A stretch of DNA of 12,011 nucleotides from an uncultured Collinsella sp. (GTDB lineage: Bacteria; Actinomycetota; Coriobacteriia; Coriobacteriales; Coriobacteriaceae), in assembly GCA_902479205.1 (NCBI GenBank), contig CABSNX010000039.1:1-12011 (forward strand), in the 5' to 3' direction. Shown in pieces: positions 7,241 through 12,011 of this stretch (the stretch's first letter is position 1; each line of letters starts with the position of its first letter). The position numbers were made by a program, and so were the translations under genes. The notes under the pieces are model-generated. The model was given only the letters and a program-made list of their open reading frames with translations, made no database searches and had not been told where the DNA came from.

Positions 7241-8104
7241 ATGTTCGGATACATCTATAAGAAAGACGTCGCCATTATCGCGGTTGTCCTGTGTCTTTGT
7301 CTGGGCGTGGGTAGTTTCTTCGACTATCAGATTTCGAGCGCGCTGTTCAACATCGGCAGCATGTACGGTCGTTTTGTCGAGGCGGCCGGCGAGCTGCCGT
7401 TTGAGCTGACGGCGAGCGTCGCGGGCGTTATGCTCGTGCGCGCGGTGCATCCCGACTCCAGGGGGAGCAAATGGCTCGCCGTGCTCGGCATCCTCGTCAA
7501 CGTTGGCCTGGTCGGCTACGAGATCGTTTCGTCCCTGCGGGTTGGCGGCAAACTCATCGCGGCTCAGTTGGTGCTGACATTTGTGCTGGTCATCGTCGCT
7601 AACCTTATCGTCTATCGCCTCACGCGCACGACCGAGCCCGACGAGCTCACGCGCTGGGCGTTGATGGTGCTTGCTGTGTGGGTCGCTCAAGCCATCATCC
7701 TCAACGTCATTGTTAAGCCGCTGTGGTCGCGCCCGCGCATGCGCGTGATCGAGGTCACGCCGGGGCTCAATTTTCAGCCGTGGTGGGTGATCGGCAACCC
7801 CGACAAGTGGGCCTATATCGCCGCCGGCGTGATCAAGGACGGGTTCAAGTCGTTTGCGAGCGGACACACGGCGCATGCGGCGATCGGCCTCATGCTCGCC
7901 GGGCTTCCCGCGGCAGCCTTTACGGAAAAGCCGTCGCGTCGTCGCGTGATCTTTTGGACGGCGGCTGTGGTCGTGGCGCTCGTCGCCATTGGGCGCATCG
8001 TGATTGGAGCTCACTTTTTGAGTGACGTGAGCTGCGGCTTTGCCCTGGTGCTGGCGCTTGAGTGTCTTGCCGCGCGCATTGCCTATCCCAACGGCGTACA
8101 ATAG
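7241..8104 (+). CDS. PAP2-family membrane phosphatase
   Basis: A 287-residue integral membrane protein from ATG 7241, with AAAGGA at 7231-7236. Hydrophobic segments near residues 9-28, 77-98, 106-127, 138-158, 210-226, 236-256 and 263-282 suggest six or seven helices. The three PAP2 phosphatase motifs are present in order. Motif 1 is Lys159-X6-Arg166 in KPLWSRPRM, motif 2 is ASGHT with His209, and motif 3 is GRIVIGAHFLSD with Arg252, His258 and Asp262. All catalytic residues are kept. Three flanking positions differ from the textbook forms: Met replaces Pro in KX6RP, Ala replaces Pro in PSGH, and Gly replaces Ser in SRX5HX3D. These enzymes dephosphorylate lipid substrates such as undecaprenyl pyrophosphate or phosphatidic acid; which applies here cannot be told. 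About 40 residues separate motifs 1 and 2, including a Trp-rich FQPWWVIG stretch. The stop codon overlaps a possible promoter element of the next gene. Confidence 0.9.
   Translation: MFGYIYKKDVAIIAVVLCLCLGVGSFFDYQISSALFNIGSMYGRFVEAAGELPFELTASVAGVMLVRAVHPDSRGSKWLAVLGILVNVGLVGYEIVSSLRVGGKLIAAQLVLTFVLVIVANLIVYRLTRTTEPDELTRWALMVLAVWVAQAIILNVIVKPLWSRPRMRVIEVTPGLNFQPWWVIGNPDKWAYIAAGVIKDGFKSFASGHTAHAAIGLMLAGLPAAAFTEKPSRRRVIFWTAAVVVALVAIGRIVIGAHFLSDVSCGFALVLALECLAARIAYPNGVQ
8097..8102 (+). promoter_or_regulatory. Possible -10 element (TACAAT) for the threonine aldolase-like gene
   Basis: TACAAT overlaps the last codons of the phosphatase gene and lies 47 bases before ATG 8150. It matches TATAAT in five of six positions. 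No good -35 box is present at standard spacing. Confidence 0.4.
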
Positions 8105-8138
8105 CCCCGTTTGAATCATCGGGCTCGTGCCCGGCTAG

Positions 8139-8144
8139 AGAGGA
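8139..8144 (+). promoter_or_regulatory. Ribosome binding site deciding the threonine aldolase-like start
   Basis: AGAGGA ends 5 bases before ATG 8150. The in-frame ATG at 8111 has no purine-rich site. A start there would add an arginine-rich extension (NHRARARLERIA) that does not look like the family's N-terminus. Confidence 0.8.
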
Positions 8145-8149
8145 TCGCC

Positions 8150-9175
8150 ATGTTCGCGTTTAACAACGATTATTCCCACGGCGCACATCCGGCAGTGCTG
8201 CAGGCACTCGTCGACACCAACATGGAGCCGCAGCCCGGCTACGGTACCGATGCGCACACCGAGCGCGCCAAGCAACTTATTCGCGAGGCCTGCCAGGCCC
8301 CCGATGCCGACGTGTTTTTTCTGGTGGGCGGCACGCAGGCCAACGCGACGGTGATCGACATGCTGCTTGCGCCCTACGAGGGCGTCGTTGCCGCCGAGAC
8401 CGGCCACGTCGCTTGCCACGAGGCGGGCGCCATCGAGTTTGGCGGCCACAAGGTGCTCACCATCCCCGGCTACGAGGGCAAGATGCACGCCGAGGACCTC
8501 GAGAACTATATCCAGGCGTTCTACGAAAACGAGAGCTACGAGCACACGGTGTTCCCGGGTGCCGTGTACGTGAGCCTATCGACCGAGTACGGCACACTGT
8601 ACTCCAAGGCCGAGCTCGCGGCGATTCACGCGGTGTGCCAGAAGCGCGAGATTCCGCTGTTTGTGGACGGTGCTCGCCTGGCCTATGCGCTGGCGGCCGA
8701 TGAGTGCGACATTACCCTGCCCGAGCTGGCGCAGCTGTGCGACGTGTTCTACATCGGCGGCACCAAGTGTGGTGCGCTTTGCGGCGAGGCTGTGGTGTTC
8801 TGTGGCATGCACGCCCCGGCGCATCCCATTCCGCGTATTAAGCAGCACGGTGCGTTGCTGGCCAAGGGCCGCCTGACGGGCGTGCAGTTCGAGGCTCTTT
8901 TTACCGATGGCCTGTATTTTGAGATTGGTCGCCAGGCGATTGAGACCGCTCGGGCGCTGCGTCGTGTGCTGCACGAGCGCGGCTACCAGTTCTTCTTGGA
9001 GACGCCCACGAACCAGCAGTTCGTGATTCTGCCCAACGAGGATATGGCCCGCATTCGCGAGCATGCGGCGATCGAGTACTGGGAAAAGTACGACGATACT
9101 CATACGGTGGTGCGCTTTTGCACCAGCTGGGCCACGACGCAGGAGGACATCGACGCGCTGGCGGCTGTCCTGTAG
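8150..9175 (+). CDS. PLP-dependent threonine aldolase-type enzyme (fold type I)
   Basis: A 341-residue protein, close to the 333 residues of E. coli low-specificity threonine aldolase. It begins with FNNDYSHGAHPAV, like the family's N-terminal substrate-side segment. GGTQAN (60-65) fits the PLP-phosphate loop and His87 in ETGHVACHE fits the ring-stacking histidine. Asp173 in FVDGARL fits the residue contacting the pyridine nitrogen, Lys206 in YIGGTKCG fits the lysine forming the Schiff base, and Arg322 in VRFCTSW could bind the substrate carboxylate. Threonine aldolases split threonine or allo-threonine into glycine and acetaldehyde. The wider beta-eliminating lyase/aminotransferase class V-like group includes other activities, so the exact substrate is inferred. 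The gene has its own leader with a small CGGGC/GCCCG hairpin (8120-8133) ahead of the ribosome site, and a terminator follows. Confidence 0.9.
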   Translation: MFAFNNDYSHGAHPAVLQALVDTNMEPQPGYGTDAHTERAKQLIREACQAPDADVFFLVGGTQANATVIDMLLAPYEGVVAAETGHVACHEAGAIEFGGHKVLTIPGYEGKMHAEDLENYIQAFYENESYEHTVFPGAVYVSLSTEYGTLYSKAELAAIHAVCQKREIPLFVDGARLAYALAADECDITLPELAQLCDVFYIGGTKCGALCGEAVVFCGMHAPAHPIPRIKQHGALLAKGRLTGVQFEALFTDGLYFEIGRQAIETARALRRVLHERGYQFFLETPTNQQFVILPNEDMARIREHAAIEYWEKYDDTHTVVRFCTSWATTQEDIDALAAVL

Positions 9176-9180
9176 CCTGA

Positions 9181-9186
9181 TGTAAT
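9181..9186 (+). promoter_or_regulatory. Possible -10 element (TGTAAT) upstream of the GNAT gene
   Basis: TGTAAT lies 5 bases after the preceding stop codon and matches TATAAT in five of six positions. No convincing -35 is seen. If used, the terminator at 9196-9236 lies in the leader of the downstream gene. Confidence 0.2.
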
Positions 9187-9195
9187 GACGAGGGA

Positions 9196-9236
9196 CCGCC
9201 TTGCGCCGGGTTTGGCGCAGGGTGGCCTTTGCTTTT
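9196..9236 (+). terminator. Rho-independent terminator between the aldolase-like and GNAT genes
   Basis: CCGCCTTGCGCC (9196-9207) pairs with GGCGCAGGGTGG (9214-9225). The 12-bp stem has two wobbles and a GGGTTT loop, followed by CCTTTGCTTTT. It ends the upstream transcript only 16 bases before the next start codon. Confidence 0.8.
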
Positions 9237-9252
9237 GGGGGAGAAGGGTTGT

Positions 9253-9843
9253 ATGACCGAGATGTCCGAGCCGACGATTCGCCTGGCGACGCCCGAAGAC
9301 GCGCCGGCGTTGCTTGCCATCTATGAGCCGTATGTGCGCCAGACGGCGATTACCTGCGAATACGAGGTGCCGAGCGTTGAGGAGTTCGCCGGGCGCATCG
9401 AGCGTACGCTCAAGCGCTATCCGTATTTGGTGATGGAGCTGGACGGGCGTCCGGTAGGCTATGCCTATGTGAGCCCGCTCAACAGCCGCGAGGCATACGA
9501 CTGGTCGGTCGAGACGTCGATCTACCTGGCGTGCGACGTGCGCCACGGCGGGCTGGGCCGCAAGTTGCACGATACGCTCAAGCAATGTCTGATCGCGATG
9601 GGCATCACCAATATGTGCGCGCTCATTGCCGTGCCGCACGACAAGGACGACGAGTATCTGACGCACAACAGTCAGGACTTCCATGCCCATATGGGATATC
9701 GCCTGGTGGGTGCCTTTGACCGCTGCGCCCAAAAGTTCGGCCGCTGGTACGACATGTGTTGGATGGAGCTGGTCCTAGCCGAGCGCACGCCCAACCAACC
9801 CAAGCCAACCTGGTTCCCCGACCTCCCCAAACCTACCATTTAG
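9253..9843 (+). CDS. GNAT N-acetyltransferase, phosphinothricin/MddA-like
   Basis: A 196-residue protein from ATG 9253, with GAGAAGGG (9241-9248) upstream. It resembles the phosphinothricin/methionine-derivative acetyltransferase branch of GNAT enzymes, which transfer acetyl from acetyl-CoA to an amino group. IRLATPEDAPALLAIYEPYV (9-28) is the typical N-terminal block. VET (86-88) supplies the probable catalytic glutamate (Glu87). DVRHGGLGRKL (95-105) is the acetyl-CoA pyrophosphate loop with R-X-X-G-X-G form. FHAHMGYRLVGAF and FGRWYDMCWMEL match the family's C-terminal blocks. The last 17 or so residues (from TPNQPKPTW) are proline-rich and look non-conserved, and their DNA runs into the palindrome at the convergent gene end. 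The natural substrate is unknown. An upstream ATG at 9229 lies within the terminator tail and is unlikely to be used. Confidence 0.92.
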   Translation: MTEMSEPTIRLATPEDAPALLAIYEPYVRQTAITCEYEVPSVEEFAGRIERTLKRYPYLVMELDGRPVGYAYVSPLNSREAYDWSVETSIYLACDVRHGGLGRKLHDTLKQCLIAMGITNMCALIAVPHDKDDEYLTHNSQDFHAHMGYRLVGAFDRCAQKFGRWYDMCWMELVLAERTPNQPKPTWFPDLPKPTI

Positions 9844-9866
9844 GGACAGGTTTATTTTGGCAGGTT
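9829..9866. terminator. Palindromic, probably bidirectional terminator between convergent genes
   Basis: AACCTACCA (9830-9838) and TGGCAGGTT (9858-9866) are complementary except for one A-C position. An alternative inner pairing is AAACCT (9829-9834) with AGGTTT (9848-9853), followed by ATTTT on the + strand. The element overlaps the 3' ends of both the acetyltransferase and regulator genes, which are 21 bases apart. The stems are AT-rich and weak. Confidence 0.45.
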
Positions 9867-10587
9867 AGCCGATTGGCTCGGTGTATTTGGCGCGGTCGGT
9901 GCGTTGGATGCGCTTGGAGACATGGAGCGGGCGGCCGTCGGTGTCGTAGACGTAGTCGGTGATCAGGATCAGCGCCTGCCCGCGCTCAACGTTGAGCAAA
10001 AACGCCTCGTTTTGCGAGGCATAGCACACCTCAAAGGTCTTGTGCCCCTGTGCCGGCGCGCGATGGAATTCCTGGCGCAGCGTGGCGTAGAGCGAACCAT
10101 TGATATCGCGATCGATGAGTGCCTCAAAGCTCGGTGGTAGATAGGTGGTCTCCAGGCACAGTGGCGCATCGTCCAGATAACGCAGACGGACAAGTTTGAC
10201 GAGCTTGCTGCCCACGGCGGCATCAAAGAACTTAGCTATGCTGCCGCCCGCCTTGGTAAAGCCCGAGTCCACCGTGCGCGTGGTGGGCTTCATGCCCTGA
10301 CCCTGGACCTGCGTCGTATAGCTCGAAAACACCAGGTTGTTCTCGTGGAGCGCCGGCGTGTCGGCCACAAAGGCGCCGCGCCCGCGCTCGGTTCGAACCA
10401 GACCCTCATCAACGAGAACCTTAAGGGCGTGGCGCACGGTGCTGCGCGACAGCCCCGATTCGTCCATGAGCTCCATCTCGGACGGCAGCTTGTCTCCGCG
10501 CGCGTAGATGCCGGCGGCGATACGGTCGCGAAGCGTACCCGCCAAGCGCTCGTATTGGCTCAGTTTCTTTTTAGATGAAGCGTTCAT
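9865..10587 (-). CDS. GntR-family (HutC type) transcriptional regulator with UTRA domain
   Basis: A 240-residue protein, the usual size for this subfamily. Residues about 10-75 form the winged helix-turn-helix. YERLAGTLRDRIAAGIYARG, LPSEMELMDESGLSRSTVRHAL and EGLVRTERGRGAFV match GntR DNA-binding signatures closely. Residues about 95-235 form a UTRA ligand-binding domain, which in this subfamily binds a sugar phosphate or other small metabolite. The AGGCGG ribosome site lies at 10593-10598 (read on the - strand), 5 bases from the ATG. The gene diverges from the SIS-domain deglycase across 205 bases holding repeated TTGTATGC-type elements. By analogy with FrlR-like regulators, it most likely represses itself and the deglycase gene until the substrate phosphate appears. 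The inducer identity is inferred, not visible. Confidence 0.95.
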   Translation of the reverse strand: MNASSKKKLSQYERLAGTLRDRIAAGIYARGDKLPSEMELMDESGLSRSTVRHALKVLVDEGLVRTERGRGAFVADTPALHENNLVFSSYTTQVQGQGMKPTTRTVDSGFTKAGGSIAKFFDAAVGSKLVKLVRLRYLDDAPLCLETTYLPPSFEALIDRDINGSLYATLRQEFHRAPAQGHKTFEVCYASQNEAFLLNVERGQALILITDYVYDTDGRPLHVSKRIQRTDRAKYTEPIG

Positions 10588-10604
10588 GCGATCCGCCTAT
10601 ATCT

Positions 10605-10637
10605 AACTTGTATGCTTATCTAAGCAAGCATGTATTC
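10605..10637. promoter_or_regulatory. Candidate GntR operator near the regulator gene
   Basis: AACTTGTATGC (10605-10615) is followed by the palindrome GCTTATCTAAGC (10614-10625) and AAGCATGTATTC (10626-10637). ATGCTT (10612-10617) and AAGCAT (10626-10631) form an inverted repeat. The 11-mer AACTTGTATGC recurs exactly at 10744-10754. The site lies 18-50 bases upstream of the regulator start, suiting autoregulation. Confidence 0.6.
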
Positions 10638-10707
10638 AACACAACAATAAAACCGCTGGTATCGAGCTACCGAAAACCTTACCAGCAAAATTTCTAAGAC
10701 AAATATA

Positions 10708-10719
10708 GCATACAACTAG
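10708..10719. promoter_or_regulatory. Candidate operator half-site, opposite orientation
   Basis: GCATACAACTAG reads CTAGTTGTATGC on the - strand. It shares the 8-mer TTGTATGC with the sites at 10605 and 10744 and forms a perfect inverted pair with the latter across 31 bases. Confidence 0.5.
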
Positions 10720-10732
10720 TCGACATAACCAA

Positions 10733-10754
10733 AACATGTATGTAACTTGTATGC
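10733..10754. promoter_or_regulatory. Candidate GntR operator near the deglycase gene
   Basis: Two similar elements lie in tandem, AACATGTATGT and AACTTGTATGC, ending 38 bases before the deglycase start. The second is an exact 11-base copy of the element at 10605-10615. This position would let bound regulator block the deglycase promoter or early elongation. Confidence 0.6.
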
Positions 10755-10792
10755 CATCGAGAGCATCAAACGAGAAGAAAGGCTGATGCACG

Positions 10793-11785
10793 ATGACTAC
10801 TCAGGAACAGGTTAAGGATGTCGTCTCCCAGGTTTTGGCTGACAAGGCAGACAAGGGCGGCATCAAGCGCGTCGTGTGGATTGGCGCCGGCGGATCCAAC
10901 GGCGGCAACTATCCTGCCCAGTACTTTATGGAGCACGAGGCCACGCAGGTCGTGAGCTCCAGCTACACCAGCAATGAGTTCGTGCACGCCACCCCGGCCT
11001 ACGTCAACGAGAACACCCTGGCCGTCGTCGTGTCCATGCGCGGCACCAAGGAGACCATCGTCGCCGCCCAGGTCGCCAAGGACCACGGCGCCAGCACCAT
11101 CGCCATCTATGTTGACGAGTCCGGCCTCACCGAGGTCTGCGACTACAAGATCCAGTACGACAGCCTGGCCGTTGACGAGTCCTGCATGGGCCGCACCAAC
11201 TCCGCCGTCGTGACCATGATCGCCATGGAGCTTACGCAGCAGACCGAGGGCTATGCCGAGTACGAGACCGCCATGGCCGCCTTCGACTTGGTCGACCCCA
11301 TCTATCGCAAGGCCGTCGAGTACACCCGTCCGCTCGCTGCTAAGTGGGCCGAGCAGAACGCTGACAAGCCCTGCATCAACGTCATGGCTCAGGGCCCGCT
11401 CTTTGGTGCCGCCTACGTCTTTAGCATCTGCAACGTGCAGGAGATGCTGCAGATCGACTCCTGCACCATCAACACCTGCGACTTCTTCCACGGCCCCTTC
11501 GAGATCCTGGACAAGCGTACCTCGCTGTTCCAGCTCATCAGCGTCGGCCGTAGCCGCTGCAACGACGAGCGCGGCATCCGCTTCGTCAACCAGTACGGTG
11601 GCGAGCGCGTCTATCAGCTCGATGCCAAGGAGCTTGGCCTCAACGACATCAAGGACAGCGTGAGCGAGTACTTCAACCACCTGATCTTTGCGCCGATCCT
11701 CAACAACGTGTACATGCGTGCGCTCTCTGCCGTCACCCACAAGGACTACATGACGCGCCGCTACATGTGGAAGCTGGACTACTAA
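10793..11785 (+). CDS. SIS-domain sugar-phosphate deglycase, FrlB/FraB/GfrF-like
   Basis: A 330-residue protein with two SIS (sugar isomerase) domains and no glutaminase domain, so it is not GlmS. GAGGSNGGNY (31-40) starts the first phosphosugar-binding fold, and SMRGTKE (81-87) fits a phosphate-binding serine loop. In the second domain, Glu217 (VQEMLQ) and His233 (DFFHGPFE) are 16 residues apart. That is the same spacing as the catalytic Glu214/His230 pair I recall for Salmonella FraB. The C-terminal TRRYMWKLDY resembles the ending of FrlB/GfrF-type proteins. Such enzymes split 6-phosphorylated Amadori compounds (fructoselysine, glucoselysine, fructose-asparagine) into glucose 6-phosphate and the amino acid; which one applies is not resolved. 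The GAAAGG ribosome site is at 10777-10782. The codon use is more strongly C-ending than in its neighbours, suggesting high expression. It is controlled by the divergent GntR regulator. Expected kinase and transporter genes are not in view. Confidence 0.88.
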   Translation: MTTQEQVKDVVSQVLADKADKGGIKRVVWIGAGGSNGGNYPAQYFMEHEATQVVSSSYTSNEFVHATPAYVNENTLAVVVSMRGTKETIVAAQVAKDHGASTIAIYVDESGLTEVCDYKIQYDSLAVDESCMGRTNSAVVTMIAMELTQQTEGYAEYETAMAAFDLVDPIYRKAVEYTRPLAAKWAEQNADKPCINVMAQGPLFGAAYVFSICNVQEMLQIDSCTINTCDFFHGPFEILDKRTSLFQLISVGRSRCNDERGIRFVNQYGGERVYQLDAKELGLNDIKDSVSEYFNHLIFAPILNNVYMRALSAVTHKDYMTRRYMWKLDY

Positions 11786-11822
11786 GGGGATAGAGCGGCC
11801 TAACAGCTCGATGTCCTCATAA

Positions 11823-11887
11823 GTTGCGGTGGAATAGTTCCTGTTTGGGGGCTTGAAGCCTCTATTTAGGAACTATTTCACCGCAAT
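11823..11887. repeat. Long near-perfect inverted repeat, possible interspersed palindromic element
   Basis: TTGCGGTGGAATAGTTCCT (11824-11842) and AGGAACTATTTCACCGCAA (11868-11886) are complementary over 19 bp with a single G-U, extendable by one wobble at each end. The loop contains a smaller stem, GGGGCTT (11848-11854) with AAGCCTC (11856-11862). No T tract follows directly. It looks like a REP- or MITE-like intergenic palindrome rather than a plain terminator. Confidence 0.75.
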
Positions 11888-11891
11888 CGCC

Positions 11892-11930
11892 AAGTGATCC
11901 GTTTTCCTCCGTCCCCAGCGGATCATTTTT
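11892..11930 (+). terminator. Rho-independent terminator after the deglycase gene
   Basis: AAGTGATCCG (11892-11901) pairs with CGGATCATTT (11919-11928), 10 bp with one G-U, around a 17-base pyrimidine-rich loop. Five Ts occupy 11926-11930. It lies 106 bases after the deglycase stop, beyond the long palindrome, so the deglycase may be transcribed alone. Confidence 0.6.
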
Positions 11931-11961
11931 CCGCTCGCCGATTTGTGTCTTGAAAAATGTA

Positions 11962-11977
11962 TATAACGACTATAACG
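11962..11977 (+). repeat. Short direct repeat TATAACG in an AT-rich stretch
   Basis: TATAACG occurs at 11962-11968 and 11971-11977, nine bases apart, in AT-rich DNA after the terminator. TTGAAA at 11950-11955 and TATAAC at 11971-11976 could be promoter boxes, but the 15-base spacing is short. Possibly the promoter or operator region of the next, unseen gene. Confidence 0.25.
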
Positions 11978-11990
11978 TAGTGTGAAACAT

Positions 11991-12011
11991 CTGTCTCTTA
12001 TACACATCTGA
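11991..12011 (+). other. Nextera transposon-end adapter sequence (assembly contaminant)
   Basis: The last 21 bases begin with CTGTCTCTTATACACATCT, the 19-base Tn5 mosaic end used in Nextera libraries. GA follows, as in the read-through adapter. This is synthetic library sequence left at a contig end and should be trimmed; it is not a genomic feature or a real Tn5 insertion. Confidence 0.93.

Noticed and set aside
10785..10814. Nine-codon out-of-frame upstream ORF overlapping the deglycase start
   Set aside because: Its ATG is only 2 bases from the ribosome site, too close for efficient use, while ATG 10793 has acceptable spacing. It is probably chance.
10766..11740. Antisense open frame of 324 codons opposite the deglycase gene
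   Set aside because: Strong codon bias on the + strand keeps the opposite frame open. The translation is low-complexity (Gly/Val/Asp/His) with no recognisable domain.
10793..11785. Glutamine-fructose-6-phosphate aminotransferase (GlmS)
   Set aside because: The protein has only the two SIS domains and begins directly at the first, lacking the N-terminal glutaminase domain and its catalytic cysteine. The divergent GntR gene also suits a catabolic deglycase.
11991..12011. Possible Tn5/IS50 end or real transposon insertion
   Set aside because: It is the engineered mosaic end used in library preparation, exactly at the contig terminus, with no transposase or second end.
1..12011. CRISPR arrays, tRNA/rRNA genes, phage genes, defence or toxin-antitoxin modules
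   Set aside because: I looked for these and saw no regularly spaced repeats, no tRNA cloverleaf signals and no proteins of these families.

Overview
This window looks like a GC-rich chromosomal contig from a gut Actinobacterium of the class Coriobacteriia, most likely Collinsella or a close relative. That placement rests on the GC-rich third codon positions, strong GGAGG/AAAGGA-type ribosome binding sites, very short intergenic gaps and recognisable protein families. It comes from family knowledge, not a search, and the genus is tentative. The last 21 bases match the Nextera transposon-end adapter, so the right edge is a contig end carrying untrimmed adapter rather than genomic sequence.

Layout. 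1-776 is the C-terminal half of RmuC, cut by the left edge, followed by a terminator. 900-2702 is a single-chain ABC exporter half-transporter. 2766-3431 is endonuclease III (nth). 3552-7184 is the transcription-repair coupling factor Mfd, with a strong terminator-like hairpin just upstream of its start codon. 7241-8104 is a membrane PAP2-type phosphatase. 8150-9175 is a PLP enzyme of the threonine aldolase type. 9253-9843 is a GNAT acetyltransferase. All of these lie on the + strand. 9865-10587, on the - strand, is a GntR/HutC-type regulator that converges on the acetyltransferase gene. It diverges from 10793-11785, a SIS-domain sugar-phosphate deglycase of the FrlB/FraB/GfrF type. The contig ends with a long near-perfect inverted repeat, a terminator and an AT-rich stretch before the adapter.

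How the genes fit together. The left two thirds is a housekeeping block with a DNA-maintenance theme (rmuC, nth, mfd) interspersed with unrelated metabolic and membrane genes. Most genes appear to have their own leader and ribosome binding site rather than forming one long operon. The right end is the start of an accessory catabolic locus: a regulator and a deglycase share a 205-bp AT-rich intergenic region holding several copies of a TTGTATGC-type element. This is the usual arrangement for a substrate-induced Amadori-sugar (fructoselysine/glucoselysine-like) utilisation locus. The transporter and kinase expected with it are not visible in this window.

I see no CRISPR array, tRNA, rRNA, phage gene, transposase or toxin-antitoxin pair. 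No gene-free stretch exceeds 300 bases. I did not find a clearly new system. The points most worth a second look are the operator cluster with the deglycase, the long palindrome at 11823-11887, and the terminator-like hairpins inside the probable leaders of mfd and the acetyltransferase gene.
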